NCBI GenBank assembly: GCA_020055645.1
Contig: CM034547.1
Coordinates: 60,266,909-60,330,908, forward strand
Direction of reading: 5' to 3'
Source: Tomocerus qinae
Lineage: Eukaryota; Arthropoda; Collembola; Entomobryomorpha; Tomoceridae
Length of the DNA stretch: 64,000 bases
Shown here: positions 25,597 through 40,400 of the stretch, piece by piece
Layout of the letters: every line of letters starts with the position of its first letter
How positions within the stretch are numbered: position 1 is the first letter of the stretch
Made by a program: the position numbers and the translations under genes
The notes under the pieces: generated by a model
Told to the model about the DNA's origin: nothing
Database searches by the model: none
The model's input: only the letters and a program-made list of their open reading frames with translations

Positions 25597-28500
25597 TTAC
25601 GGCTCCTCTTGATTGAAGTGGGATTTGAGTCCTTGCCAACATTCGTAGTACTTCTTGTCCAAATTGGGACAATTCAAGGCCCACGGCAGCACCGCAAGGG
25701 ACAAGGAAGACTCGAACATGAAAGCCTGACAGAAATGTCAAGAAACCTCTGTAACTGTACTAGATCAGTAAGTAAACAACTGTCCAAGTAATTGGAACAA
25801 AATCCACATAATAAAACTCTTCCTCAAAATATATATAGTCCTCCTCCTTCCGTAGTAATTTTAAAAAATGCAGATACCTATGGTGCATATGTGTGGTAGA
25901 CTGGGAGGGATATAATGGCTCTCTCAGCCTAGACTCAGAGGATATCTGCGGTCATAATTACACTTGGCCCTTAGTACTCCTATTGAATGGCAAGAGATTT
26001 GTGCGCCAATATTTGGTTTAATTTGGAAATATTGTTATTCCTAATTTTGTTTCACACAATTGAAATATGCATCATATTGTGCAATTAGGGTATCCCTACC
26101 AGACATAGATAGATAGATAGATACATAATATAGATAGATAGGTTGGTAAATTTATTGCTTTATCTCAGATTGTGGTTATATATTAGAATGCAACTAAACG
26201 GTAATAGCTAGAAGGATGATACTAGCACCATCGATTAAAACTAGTTTAAGTAGATTAGATTTAAACTATTATGAAGACCGGACGTCCCATTCAAAAGATA
26301 TTACATTAATTCACTTTTACGAGTTTCGCTTTTATTGCAATATCTTTTGATTAGAATGTCCGATCTTAATAATATTTCAAAGTTAGGCTAATTAAACTCT
26401 TTTAATCTCTCTAGTTATTACCATCTAGTAATTATCATGTATTTATGCTCACAGATTTCCCTCTAAATCTAGTCTGAGAGAGCCATTATACCCCTCCCAG
26501 TCTACCACATATATATAAACACTACATAAAATTGTAACAGGAAAAGAAAAACTTCCTGGAGTAAACTATATATAGCTGGATATGTCAAAGTAAATAGAGT
26601 ACAAACATAAACAGTAGATCGACATCTCCTCAGAACATCTATCACGTAATGTGATGCCATGTTAATCTTTGAAATTGTTACCATCGTTCCATCCGCCACT
26701 CGGGATGGTCCCAATTTGGCGTTCGTGGCTCCTTCAAAGCACAGAGCATCAGGACCGTGCGGAGTCATCATTTGATGCAGAGTGGCTCCTCCGGGGGCGA
26801 AACCCTCTTCCTTGGCTTCATACTTGCCTTTGATCAACCCCATGAATTCAGACATGCAGTTCCCTGTTGTGCAATACACACAGAACATTTAAAATATCCA
26901 AATGATCCTACAATAGAATTGAACTACCCAAGCATCTTTGTACTCAGAGCACACATTATACTAGGAAATTACTTCGGCATCCACCTCCTATTTCATTTCA
27001 TTATCTATCAGTCATCATAATAACATCTCCTCGCTGATCATCATAGTACATACATGTACTTTTGCTGTATACAAATCCTTCGATACTAAATTTTTACCAA
27101 CCCAAATTTTATTGTAACAGTAAAGCTGGAGTAATATTTTACCATTCTAGTTTTTAAAATACTTTACAATTAATTACTCTAATTATTATCTACTCTATAG
27201 GTTTGTCGTATGAAGGTGTCGTCGATTTCACTTAAAGTATTTGACTAACTTTTATCCCCATAAGTGGATGAGGCATTTGAATTGGAGTTTTCCATGATTG
27301 TCCACGATTAGGGAAAATTTGTTCTATAAACTAAATAATATGTAAGTACTAACGATCAAAATTAAATTAAACGCTATAATACAACAATAGATTTGAATTA
27401 TCTGGGACGAATTGTTTCAGAAATTTTTAAAATGAAGATAATTGTGGGGCAGTCTGACTGATTTTAAGACAGACTGTTGACCGGTGAACAGTGAACACGA
27501 AGTGTATACTAAAGGAGTTATGAATGCACCAATTTGCTACATTGCTTAATGTTTCTTCGAGGAAGGCGGAAGCAACGACTTTGTGCTTTGTATTCATTAT
27601 ATCCATCAAATTAGTCAATGTTTGACTATATACCAATCTATTGAGTCTACTCTTTGCTTTCAAGTAATAATAGCAGTAATCAAAGAGTAAATGTCAAATT
27701 CAATTTCCTAACTATACTCAGGACTAATATGTATATAGGACTAAAAGTAATAAAAATGTAACAACTTAGGCGGATAGCAGTTTGGGTTTGGTAACTTAAT
27801 ATTGCGAAAAACATATAATGGAAAAATAATTTTAATATTGTTAAAATACTTGGTAGGATATCTTCATTTTGGTCCTAAATTCAGCATCGGAATTGTGCAA
27901 TCTTTATCTAAGGTGGGTAGTAATAGGAACTTATGAACACAATGAACAGGAACACTAATATTTGTGAATCTGTCTGTACATGAGTTGAGACATGGGTAAA
28001 CAAAATGAATTTTTAGTCTACTAGGAAGTAAATCGAAGAAAATTAATAGTAGTCGCTCGCTCCTAGTTCCTTCCGGAAGTAACCCACCTAGTAATTAGAG
28101 TGAATTTGTTTGAATTTTTTGCACGCAAGTGCTTTTCTATGTATACTAGTATATTTACTTGGAAATTGGAAAGACTGTACATGGGGCACGGCACGCTTCT
28201 CTGGATCTCTTATAAATTGACTGTGACATGGACAGAATGAAATCAGGGAAGATATGAACCTTTCAAAATGAATCTAAACAACAGAGGGTGGATATGATGG
28301 ATGTGTATTACTCTGATTGCACTGTTGCATTATGGACAGGACAAAATAACTCTGAAAAATAGTTAATACTAAAATCTTACATATAATATTCATATAACAG
28401 ATGTTTTTGTATCAGTATAGTGTCCTAAAATGAAAAATTATCCGTTACTACCACCAGATTTAGAAATATTGTTGATTTCCTATGTTCTGGGTACAGGAGG

Positions 28501-31500
28501 GGTTATTGGGAATGGGAGAGAGGAAGTAGAGGAATATTTGGTAGATGTCTGCAATATTGATTAAGATGTCGAGTTCTGACCACTTTTGAGTAGGATCCAT
28601 ATAATATGGATATGCAATAAGAGATGTGTAAGGGAAGTATGTGCACTTACTATGGTAATACGGGGGTCGGAATGTATTTTCAGCAACAGCCCATCGTGGA
28701 GGGAAAATGACAAAGTCGGCGATTGCGACTCCCGGCTGGACCGAAGGGGCAGTCAACACGGTGAAGATTGATGGGTCCTGAAATTCAGAGAAAAACACAG
28801 AATCCGCATTATTTGCTTCGTGTATTGCTCAAATGTGCTTACACACTTTGTGAGTAGAAACACTTCAGATCACATCTCACCCCCGCCCTCCTTTGTTCAT
28901 TTTCCTTTTCTCTCGACATCTAACGCATTTGTACACTATGCTTATCCACTTACGATTATGCCAATGCCCACTCACTCCCATATGTACCTATCTGAACTTC
29001 ACTATTTCTGTCGGCTTCTATTCATGTGCCTTATGCAATATTGCTCTAGTTGGCATTTCTACTGCCGAAAGCGTGAAATGTGGGTGTATAGACACAAGAT
29101 TATTATTGTACAATGCACCGAGTGGCCAAAGGAGCCAGGTAGATATACGAGAAATATATAACACGCCACTTATTATGCACTACTCAAATACTTACGCTAT
29201 TACATTAAAGAGAATTGCATCGCAAAGAGAAAATCCATGCGCTTCAAAGGGAACTAAGAGTTCTGATCTCTTCTGCCAACCAGAGCAATTTTTGTTTGTC
29301 ACTGTCAACCAATATATATTACATATTCTCATAGCGTCCTAGACTTCATAAAACAAGTAAAAGTCACTACTGCCTTATGCACTGTCCAGAAAACTATACT
29401 ATTCGATACAAACAACGTCTTTATAGATACAGACAACGTCTTTCACACTACTTGTATTTATTGCATGTGTACTCTTGTAGATATTGCTGCATATATAGTA
29501 CTCACACTATGAACTTGCTGTATTGCTATTTCTATAATAATATAGCACAACTGAATGCATAGGGTATATACGTATTATTGCTGTCATCTAACAAATATTC
29601 CGAATTCTTTTCTCCTGACTCGCTCTTTACTTCTTCAATACACAAAAAAGCAACAATAAGTAGAAATGAAAATGTGAAGAGCATTCGAACAAATGTATTG
29701 CACTTTTACATTGTGAGGGAGTCCATGCGGTGCTGGGATATGTATGTGAAGGTGACCAAACTGGTGGGAGTGAGTGAGGATGCCCATCTCCATCCGAGTT
29801 TACTCGTTGTAGTATATTTGTCACAAATGACACGGGATGGGACGTAGATGGATGGATAAAACATGAACACTAAGCAGATAGACAGATCTATATTTTACAC
29901 ACTTCTCAAGAAAGAGATATTTATTTGTCCGTGTAATTTTTAGCTATTTCTTTTTTAAACTATGCACTACAGTGTCAAAGTAAAATTCTTTCGCGTTTCA
30001 ATCTTTTTACAGATCTCCCTATTCTTAAATGTAATATCAAATGTAAATGTAGATCTGGTGTGCGTGCTTGGTGCAAAAATGTAATATTCAGTGCAGCAGT
30101 GCAAGAACAGCATAAAATTGTGTGATATAAGGACATATTTGATCGAGTACACTCGTAGCAATACACAAACAACCACAAAATGAAGCAAAATAAGTTAGAC
30201 AGTACATAAAAACTGAGAGAACAAGTCTAAACTTAAAGTAAGTAACTTGTTTGCTTTCTTTGCTTGGGTCACTAACTCTACTTCGGACTTTTTGCATGTG
30301 TTTGTATGCAGGGACAATAAATTATTATTTAGACCCTGGAACAATTGTATTGCAACTTGCATATAGTAATATATTGGCTGCCAATATTATCAATTAGGAA
30401 TCTGGAAAATTCGTGCTACGCTTTGTACTGTGTTACTGAATCTGAGCAGTAATGAAGATAATGCAATACATCAACACATTTGCAGTATCAATTCATGCAG
30501 CTGTTACTTTTAGTTCAATCTACTTCATGGGTTATTTAATTGTTCATATTGTCCAGCTATCATCCAGTCCGCAGTTTTTAAGTGCGCTTTTCTATAGAGT
30601 ATCAGAACAAAGACATTTCAATTTCAACACGTTTCTGCCAACTGGAAATACATTACTGAAAGAGCAATGTATTGGCCATGTAATAATCCCTTAGCCCGCA
30701 TGCAAACATAAAATGCACACCAAATTCGTCTAACAGCTATGTTATTCTTGGGTTGTTTTTCTTAAAGCGCCTAATATGTACTTGTATAAATTGAGCTCAG
30801 CACGCGATAGCCAAGTGAAAGTAGCAAAATACTACGAATTTGTCTACAAGAACAACATATATATAGGAATTTCACTTGGTGCCTTTATTAATAAAGTGCT
30901 TTTTATTAGTGCAGTATTAGCTAAATGACAAACAAAAGAAGGTAGAAAGCATTCCGAGAGTACTATGCTCCGTGCAAAAAGTTACACAAGAGGAAATGGC
31001 ACATCATATTTTTGATCAATGGTGTGAACCGGCCAAAATGAGATAAGCTTAGAATTTGCATGCAACAAAGAAGTTCCTACAAATACTTACACTACAGTGA
31101 TGAATATATATAGTGACTCCACAAAGAAATATTGCTCAAGCTGTATTTACTGTGTTGATAATCTACCGTTTAGCAATGCGTTCTATGTGTGTACGTCTAG
31201 AGCTTTGCATTGCAAGTCTATAGGCACTATAGGGCTGGAAATCCAAATGTGGGATTTATCCCTTAGAAGTCCTCCTAGATTTTCAACAATTGAGAAAACA
31301 AGAGCTAATCAGCAGTATGTTACAAAACTAAATATGCAGTAGTACCCATCAAATTATTATACATTGTTTCAGGAACTATAAAAAGTAACTATGTAATGCA
31401 TTCCCATTATCCTTCTTAACAACGACGAGGTATATTTAGTGGGAGGTTTCATTCTAGAATAGTAAAGTCACTAAAGACAGACTCAACAATTAAGCCTTCA

Positions 31501-34500
31501 TGGCTTTTTCTTGGATAGTCGTTAATAAACCTGTGTATAATAAGGTTGATATAAAAAAAGTTTAAATTCTACATCGCACCTAAAGGCACTAAATAACAAG
31601 AATCAGTTAAAAAACAAGATTGAGTATGTATTTTGGTGCATGTTACTTTGTAAAGTGTTACTATAAAGTTCAATGTTATTGATGGAGTCGACAACGAGGA
31701 TATTCTATGTAATTAAACATTTTACATGCAAAAAACTTTGTCCCAAAAATCGTTGTAACGCTGAAGGAAAAGACCTTGGGTTTTGAATCAAGTTTCCGGA
31801 AACATTTTAAACTTTTAGTTAATCAATTTTAAAACAGTAGTAAATTAAAAGTAATACATCTTTGTAAATTGTCACGAATAATATCATACAATATGGTCAC
31901 TGTAGAAAAACTGTATACAATATAGATTTAGATTTCAAGAACTAAGATATCAACTCACGCATTTTGTAACATCGGTAGATTAGTCCACATATTAAATAAA
32001 AGGTCAAGAAATTAAAGTGCAAGTTGATAGACGTATTGGTACGTAAAAGGTTTAGCTAGTGAAATTACCAAACAGCTATATTTAAACAATTAAATTTCAT
32101 GATTTAACAATATTCACCATCATATCTTTGTTCGGTTAAAATCACTAATCTCCCACCTCAGGTAACTTCGCGTAATATTATTCTGCATCAAAATAAACAT
32201 TACTTCTAATATAGGCACAAGTTTTTGTTTCAAATGTTCTAATCGTATTTTATCCCTTAGATTATAGTGTTATTGCTTGTAGTAATTGAAAAACAACTTT
32301 CCTTCTATAAATTCACAGATTATTGGATTAGGATATTATACTTCCCCTGATTAACGTCTGTCTGACTGCAGAAGGTAGTTGGAGAAAAAATATTTTTATA
32401 TAGTCCTGTGACTTGACAGGTTTAGAATTGAATTGCAATCTGCCCCACAGAGTTAATTTTCTCCAGCAATTACAGTATTTGCACTGTAATTAGGACTGGG
32501 CATGTAGTTCCTGGGCTGCATACTGTGCATACACACAAACGCAAACAAGATAAAATCAAAGCACACATTTTGGTCATGAAACAAGTTAACATTATGGCAG
32601 TATGTTTTCTAGGAAAACAAGAAGACGCTACGTTTATAAAGTTACCCTTGGATTTTACTACGGAGTTGTATAATTGCACTAATGTCCCAATGTTAATAGC
32701 AATATGAGCCAATTAAATTTCAACTACCTATACAAACATCCCAAGTGAAATCATAAAGCTACCAACCAACAAGTTTTCTTTGTCTCACCCAGAGTCGCCA
32801 CATAGAAATAGATGTGAATGGGGGAACGTTAGAGTTTTTATAACTCATAACCACACAGACCATTGTAATATGATATAAATATGTTGCATGTACAAAAGAA
32901 ATGTAATTATATTGTAATAAGAAAAGGAAAAATGAATATAAAAGACATACAGCATGGTCGTAGGAGACGGTGTTAATGGTCATAAAATTGTCCAAGTTGT
33001 ATTTGTAAGGTACATAGTTTCCGTGCCAAGCGACGACATCAAATGGAGAATGTTTCTGCTGAGCTTGGAACAATTTCCCTTGGAATTTCGCCACTATTGT
33101 GAACTCAGCTACACTCCGGTCTTCAAAACTGGCTGTCGGATGCAAAAAATCTCTCGGGTTCGCCAAACCATTCGCTCCTTTCAATTTAAACATAGTCCCA
33201 TATATGACTGTTGAGTTTACTTTTATCCATACATAATACCATTTCACAATGAGTTCAAAAAAGAAAAGTTCAAGTTGAAGGAGGTTTAGAGACTTACTTA
33301 AGAAACTATTTATGGTTAGTAAAAGGGGTTTCGATAATCATAATCATACTATTATTGGTAACTGCACATTTTTTCCTTATTATTGTCGAATTTTTCAAAA
33401 GTTCAAGTTCCAATACAAATTCTCAAGAATACTTGTTACTTGTTCAACATTTTGAAGTAGTACACAAAAATTTGTAATTGATACCAGCTACCAAGCACAT
33501 TACCTGAGTATGCCTTATTAAACGATGTCTGGAGCTATAAATTGCTTGCTTATTACATTAAACCTCTCCGTAACCTAATTCTATTGCAATCCAACAACAA
33601 CTTCAGAAATCCAATAGACTTTTATTACTTTTTGGTATCATCACCAATGCAAAAAATCTCTATGGACCATGGGTTAAACTATGCCCATCATTCTAAAGCA
33701 TTTTTAAACCTGTGCGACATAATTCCACTCATTTCCAGTTACCCGTAGTAAACTTTGACTATATAGTATGTTATATCCGATTTGTATTAGGACGTTGTTT
33801 CTTGGTTTGCGTGACAGAACATACTTTGCATATGACATATGTTATGCTTCTAAAAATATTTAGGTGGATGACTGCGTTGTGTTATGCTAGGTAGCATGGC
33901 ACGGCACGTAACCTAAGACACAGTTCATGATAACCCTGCTGGTTTTTAGTGAATGTAAATGCCATTATACCTAAACTTCTAACCTGATTAAAGCTAACCT
34001 ACCTATTCAACAGTTTTATAGCGTATTATTCACATCTCAGTCTTTTACTGTATACAGCAGCCGCTCGCAAGGTAATCTGCACTCGAGATCCAATCTTGTC
34101 GAAGATTTACTGTGCTTTAAAGTGGCAAAAGCTCCTTATAAAAGGTCTTGACTTTTCATGTGTTAAAGATTTAAAATCCCATTCCAAACGCTGTACAGCT
34201 TAAAGCAGCATACAACTAGGTTTATAAGTCATTACTCTATTGCATTTTAAAGTTTTCGAACGCATACGCATAACAGCCCCTAGATAATTGTATTCCAGCT
34301 AATTATGTGCCATTAGAATTGATTAATTTTTAAAATGTCACGTTCTAATAGGAATTAGTGACGAAGCGAAAGAATTCTCTTACCTATGGGTCCTAAATAG
34401 GGTAGAACAAAGTGAGTTCCAAAAACTTCCATCATGTAGCCTCGTGTTGGCCCGCTTACATTCACAGCAAACCGCATCCCTTGCTAAAATTAGAAAATTA

Positions 34501-37413
34501 CTCATTAATTTAAGATTTAAACTGTTAAAGTCAATCTTGGGAGAACTTTATTTATATCCCTACACTAGTTTGATTGGCAAGAACGAAATACAAACTGGAA
34601 AACGCACACCATCAGTGTAGTAGCTGAGCTGACCATTTTGGATATGTCAAGACCTTGAAAGACTTTTAGAATATATTTAGGGGGAAAGAAAATACGTGTA
34701 ATGATATGGTATTTCGACTGCAGTAAAGTAGTTATTAGGAAAAGTCTTGACGATTACCATTAGAGCTCGTGATTTCCTAGTAGCCATAGTCTTTCAGTTC
34801 ACAGTTCATTCCCACAATGAGATATCTTCTATTTGACTGTACAACTTAACTTTTACATAATCATAAAATTTTATGTCTGTCATCTCCACGTTTTATGAGA
34901 CATAAAGACAAAGATAGCTGCCAATGTCCCTGAATATGTATATAGGAACACATTAGGAACATAACCAATACCCTTTTACGCACTTTGGGCATCTTTATTA
35001 GATTTTAGCAGAGAGCTGCATTTTATACTCTTTGAGCATTTGATTTTGGAAGGAGTTATTCAAAAGGATACTCAGGACTCAGGAAATAAGTGTGCATTCT
35101 GCATACTAAAATGTAATTCTGGAATTGCTAGAACTGTCACTACTGCGAATGACTGGAATGGCCAGGCAGCCAGTAGAGACCAATCCATTCTACTGGTAAC
35201 TTTATAGCCACAGCTTAACAAAGATGCTCTCCCTCCGGGCATTATTACTTGTACGTATACGAAGTAGTGTAACAGTAGGCAATAGGAAACAATAAAATAA
35301 TTATGGCTTGGCTGTTATTTATACCTGAATCACGCAGATTTCCCCGGGCGATACAATCATTCTCCCGAATTCCGTTGAAATATCCAGGGTGCCTTGCTGG
35401 GGAACTGCAAAATTTAATTCTATTAGTCATTTCCAACTGGAGTGTCTTTAGTTTTCGTTTCGGCTTGCTATTTAATAGTAGTAATTATGGCTGCTGAAAT
35501 GCAGTTGCATTTATAATCACCTTAATACGAGTGGGGATTGTTAAAAGACAGGTCTTAACTCATTCATGTACATTTACATGGGGAGATTCGATCGATATAA
35601 GTAAAAAATAGCTCAGCAATACAAAACGGGGAGCTGTCCTGACAAAAGTCTATAAATAAACTTGGAAATCAGAGTCGGACACTACCAACACATGACAGGT
35701 GAATTTACCAGCCTGTCTTACCACGAAAACATAATCTAGAAAGAGCACAGAAAAGAAGAGTTAGAGTTATTACTTGGGGTTCCTTTGACATATTGTACTT
35801 TTTCGCACTCTAGAATTAGTGCCAATATCCTAATCTCAAAATGACTAACCTAATTCTTATAAGCATACGAAAATTTATAGACCTTCTTAAGTGTGTGTCA
35901 ATATATTCTGTATTTATAGCACTCGCTCAAGCTTTGTCATTCCTATTTTAGATATTGCTTCGCCTACGTCTCCCGTGTTATTTGTAGAAACAATTTCATA
36001 TAAGAAATGGTCTATAGGGACAGTATTAATAATAGAATCTAGAAGGCCACGGCTACTGAGCAGTTGGCAAAATATAGCTAATGCAGTTTTGTATTGTACA
36101 ACAATAAACAACCTACAATAGGAACTGTACCTATGAGAAAATCTCCATCTGCAGAATAGAAAGCTCTGTTTTCCATTGATGTGTTGCAAGTGTAGACATA
36201 AATCGCGATTCCCTTTCGGCTCAGTACATCTCCAGCTCCACAGACAGTTTTCAGGCTTTGGACGAAATCCACTCCGGGCTCTTGAGGCAATGAAAAGGGT
36301 AGCCATCTCATCTACAGATTTATGATCATGATTTCCTCAGAAAATAACAGCGTTAACTACAAATACAATTTTCATCCTACCTCTTAATTTTTACAAATAT
36401 TTCAATGTGGTACCTGATTTGGATTTGGGGGAATGTTAGAAAAATTTTCAAGTATTTTATCTTCCTCATAGTTTTTCATGGATTCAAAAGGTAAGTGAAG
36501 AACGGAAGGACGTATTCGATACAACCAAGTCCTTTTGTTTGACTCCCGAGGTGCTAAATCACAATTGAATGTTTTATATGCAAAATTGAAAGTTGCATTA
36601 CTGTCCAATTACAAAAATCACAGGAGACAAAGTCACATCCACAAAACCAAATATTTATAATACTTTTATGTGCTAGTTACAATTTTATTGTTTGAATTGA
36701 AGGTACAAGGAAACTCTGTTTTACCCTGTTTACCAATTACTCAAACCCTCATTTTTTCATTAAAAAATCATCAAACTGTTCAAAATAGTTAATCTTTTCG
36801 ATTTTTCTAAAACTTTATGTGAATTTCGAGTTTCTGTGATAATAGTGGGCGGTGAGATTTCTGTATTACTGATGGTAAATAGTTACCAGTGAATGCAGTC
36901 CCTGATAGTTGTTCTGCATATAATCCGTAGGGACATTTCTGCGGACTATTTTGGTTTTTAGGAAGCGAACCAGGGCATCGTGGGTCTTCACTAGCCAACT
37001 CAGACCCAAAGCCTGATAAATACTGTTAAATAAACAAAATGTAACAAATAAATGAACAATCACATGTCTGTCAACTGGCAGTTACATAACAGAAAAGATT
37101 AGATACTATCATACAGATGTCAAAAGGTATTTTGTATAAAGATGTTGGCAAAGATGTGCCATTTCGGTTGTTTATGGAATTTGGATGTAGATTCATATGT
37201 TTCCTTGTAAGATAAATTCAAGTGACAAGTTTGGTATTAGATGTAAAAGAGTGGGAGCGTCGTTTTGACTCGTTTGAAGTTTGCAAAGTGAATACGAAAT
37301 AAAAAGGAGATGAAAAATGAGAAGCGTAAAATTTTATGCAAATGTTGGCATTGTAATAAAAAGGGGGACTGGTGAAATAAGTTTACCTTTAAAGTGCCGT
37401 CAGTCACAATCAT
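25597..37413 (-). CDS. HGD: Homogentisate 1,2-dioxygenase
   Basis: Cytosolic iron(II) dioxygenase of phenylalanine/tyrosine breakdown; it opens the homogentisate ring to maleylacetoacetate. Ten coding exons join in phase: 37413-37387, 37022-36887, 36553-36414, 36311-36131, 35404-35325, 34483-34384, 33177-32951, 28777-28651, 26863-26682 and 25725-25597. They give 442 residues (human 445). Matching blocks include [51 protein letters not shown] and MTPHGPD. The iron ligands of the human enzyme (His335, Glu341, His371) correspond to His339 and Glu345 in YHRNCMSE and His375 in TPHGPD. The chosen start (MIVTDGTLK) matches the short N-terminus of homologues; the frame stays open upstream to another ATG at 37536. 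Intron 7 is 4.2 kb, and the last intron holds a palindromic element. The enzyme looks intact. Confidence 0.96.
25892..26509. mobile_element. Palindromic element in the last HGD intron
   Basis: Terminal inverted repeats of about 57 bases (25892-25948 and 26452-26509) start TGTGGTAGACTGGGAGG and match at roughly nine in ten bases. An inner inverted pair, around 26275-26304 and 26338-26368, is centred off the midpoint. The left half also contains a GATA/AGATA microsatellite (about 26106-26142), which probably expanded or was inserted there. There is no coding capacity. Target duplications are unclear; flanking TA runs would suit a Tc1/mariner-type MITE, but this is not shown. Confidence 0.75.
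26864..28650 (-). other. HGD intron 8, nothing else seen
   Basis: A 1.8-kb intron between the exon ending YYH and the exon starting at the RNCMSEF block. The frame near 27427-27663 has no family resemblance. No nested gene recognised. Confidence 0.6.
28778..32950 (-). other. HGD intron 7, nothing else seen
   Basis: A 4.2-kb intron splitting SYDHA from DPSIF. Several short open frames (for example 28893-29342 and 30088-30297) are unconvincing. A 22-base direct duplication around GACAACGTCTTT lies near 29390-29440. No nested gene or RNA recognised. Confidence 0.6.
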
Positions 37414-40400
37414 AACGGATAGTTCAAGTAGATCTCTATTAATTAAGAGTGTCTTTCTGGATATTGTAAGATGAGAGGAATGGGAAAAGAGATGCAATGC
37501 ATGCAAATTCTCAAGTTTATTCAAGACAGTCGACAAACAACTGGAAAGGTTTCTTGAAGATCTTATTTAGAATTTAACTCTTGACTGTTGAGCTATATCT
37601 GTGTGTTTTGATATTCTTAGCTTCCTCCTCTGCTTTCAACTTCCTTTATGAACCAAATAAGATTCCGCACAAGTGCAAGGCAGGATACGATATATGAATG
37701 GGTGTAAGAGGAAAGTTTGTCCGTACAGTGCCCGAATACTTGGAGTTGGAGCAATGAGATTTTCGTCCACTTTACTTCGGATAGTTTACCTGGAAGGAGA
37801 TAGGAATGGGAAATTAATAGAAGTTGAATTTGAGTGTCTTCTCTCTGTCTGATGTTATTCTGTCTGTTTTACTAAAAGTTAAAGCTGAGAGAGAAGCGAG
37901 GAAAGGAGAAGCCTGGGAAGATGCACTCCATTCGGTCAGATTGCACTCCCAAGTAATGGAGAGAATCAGATACACTTGAACATCTAATCTCGCCAACTCT
38001 GATCTACATTCTAAGATGTGCTTTACAAGGGAAGACGACTTACAGTTGACATTACACCATTACAGCGTGCAGCCAGCAGAAGAGGAGAGTGTAAGACTTC
38101 TCTTAATTCAATTAGAGACAAACTGTAGCTACTTCTAATTTCTACTAATATGACACTCTACTTTGATTTCAACCTCTGAATCTGTTAAGTATGACGTTTG
38201 AGTTGCCCCCTTTCTTTACTTACCTTATTGTGTAACTTGTCGCTTTTAGAAATGAAATGACATCAAACTTATATTATAGTTTCTCTCAACTTTCTTCTCT
38301 CCTCCACCAAACTTTATAAAGCCTTTCAAATCATAGTCTATGAATCAACTCTCTTCTCTCGCCTTTAATTCCCCCAATTTACTTACTTATCGTTACGACT
38401 GTATCAAAGAGAACAACTCTAATGTAACTAAATGCCTTTTCAAGATATCCTCAAATACTCAATGCAGATTTTCTGCATGTCATATGGACCTCTACTACTA
38501 CATTTATTCTACACATTTCTTTGTTTCTCCCATAATCAGCATCTACTCAACAAATAAATAATTTAAATCATATTTTGTATCTAACAAAACAGCTCATCGT
38601 CCCAACTAGTCCCAACTTTATTTAAACTAATGCTATTTAATAGCTACTAACTAACAATTGTCACTAATTCCTAAAAGCGTCTATTTATTATGCTAGTACA
38701 ATCAAGCACTAATTTCATCCTTTATTTATAACACTCTACATCTCACTATTTCACATTATAATAGGTCAAAGCGATCGCGAGTTGGACTGGAACTTTACAC
38801 AGCTGCACTACTTATAAATAAATGAGAGAAACTGCTATCACTTTCCTCCTTAGATGTAGCGCATCTGACATTATCATTAGGCTAAAGATATCTCTTTAGT
38901 ATAATATTTAATTGTAATTAGTAATGTGCATATCATATTAAAGTTCTCTCCCAGAATAAGAATCAAAAATTAATGCTCCAATTGCTTAATACAAGTTTTA
39001 CAAGGCAGTGAAGAATAAACCCTGGATGCTGAGAATTTAAATATACCAAAAATCAGGGATGTACAAGAAAATCATGCTTCTTGATTTTCTTGTGCATCAT
39101 GGGAAACATGGATTATGTTAATACAGTGGACATGGTTAAAAATAAAAGTAATTAAGACAACTTACCACTGTAAAGCCATTTAGTTAGGACGAAGTTGAAA
39201 TGTGAACTAACTTCTGATAGCCTTGAGAGGCGACTGATTTTAGTATCACTAACGATGCAAAGCCGGGAGTCGCATTATATTACACACCAAATGAAAATGG
39301 ATCAGAGTCAAATCAATTGTCAATGTTGGATTCAATTCAAATGTATTGTTTCACCCAACGTATTGTTAGATAAATAATTAAATGCTATAAAAAAGATGTT
39401 TTCCAGATCAGGTCACCTTTAGAACATCGAAGGTCGTTTAGTTCTCAACTGATCTGATAACCTGTCCACTCTCACTAATGCCGTGATGCCAGTGATTTTA
39501 ACTGCCCTACCCACCTTGCTAGCCAATCAAAGGAAGATTCACTTCATCTATGTCTAAAACATATCGTTGCATGCAACATCATTATTATTGTTATTTTATA
39601 AGCTGTATCTATTACACTACCTAAACTTCGTGGAATTCTCATTATCATTTCATTCCAGTAAGTCCAGTTTTTATCGGAAGAGAAACATTCTCAACATTAT
39701 ATACTATCCTATCCAATATTATAGGGATACATTATAACTGCTGCATCGGGAAAAATAAATACACATTTTAAACCCTATTGGTGGCTATAGTAGGCTTCTT
39801 ATAGTTAGTAGATAGAATATTCGACCAGTCCTTCTGTTACCGTCATTGACAATAAATTAATGATGCATAATTCATACTGGTTTGAAACTAAAGTCATTAA
39901 TACACGAAACCTACAATTTACAAGTAAAACCAGGTTCTTGTGTCAATTCGATAATGTCATCGCAATTATTGAAGGTACCTACACAAAGGGATTTATCATT
40001 GTTTGAATAGTATTTATACCAAGATATTGAAAACTGTCTATCTGTAGAATTCAAGAAACTTATTCTTTACATTTCGTGGAAATGCAGGGGAACAATAAAA
40101 GTTATGATCAATGTCTGAAGTTTGCATGAGATATTATTGTTTTGTTTGCAGTACTAGGGAAATTGCATAGGTTTGTAGATAATTGATTCTTTTTGTATGT
40201 GCGTAGTTATATGAATTCTATTGACAATTGAGATAAGTACATAGCATTACTGGAAACTTCCAGTTTTACCTGGTTTTGGTTTTATCATCGTCATGAAAAT
40301 AATGACGAAGCAGTTGCTGTAACAAGACAAGACAGAGCTCATTATGTAAAAGTATGAAGCAAAATTGTTTTGATGGGGTCATTAGACACCATCAAAGTTA

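Noticed and set aside
26757-27020. Plus-strand open frame of 87 codons overlapping an HGD exon
   Set aside because: It is the antisense shadow of the [10 protein letters not shown]-to-TPHGPD exon of HGD.
28893-29342. 149-codon open frame inside HGD intron 7
   Set aside because: No homology, and it competes with an overlapping frame of similar length; typical of chance in a long intron.
35914-36306. 130-codon minus-strand frame at HGD exon 4
   Set aside because: A shifted-frame shadow of the HGD exon ending DGDFLI.
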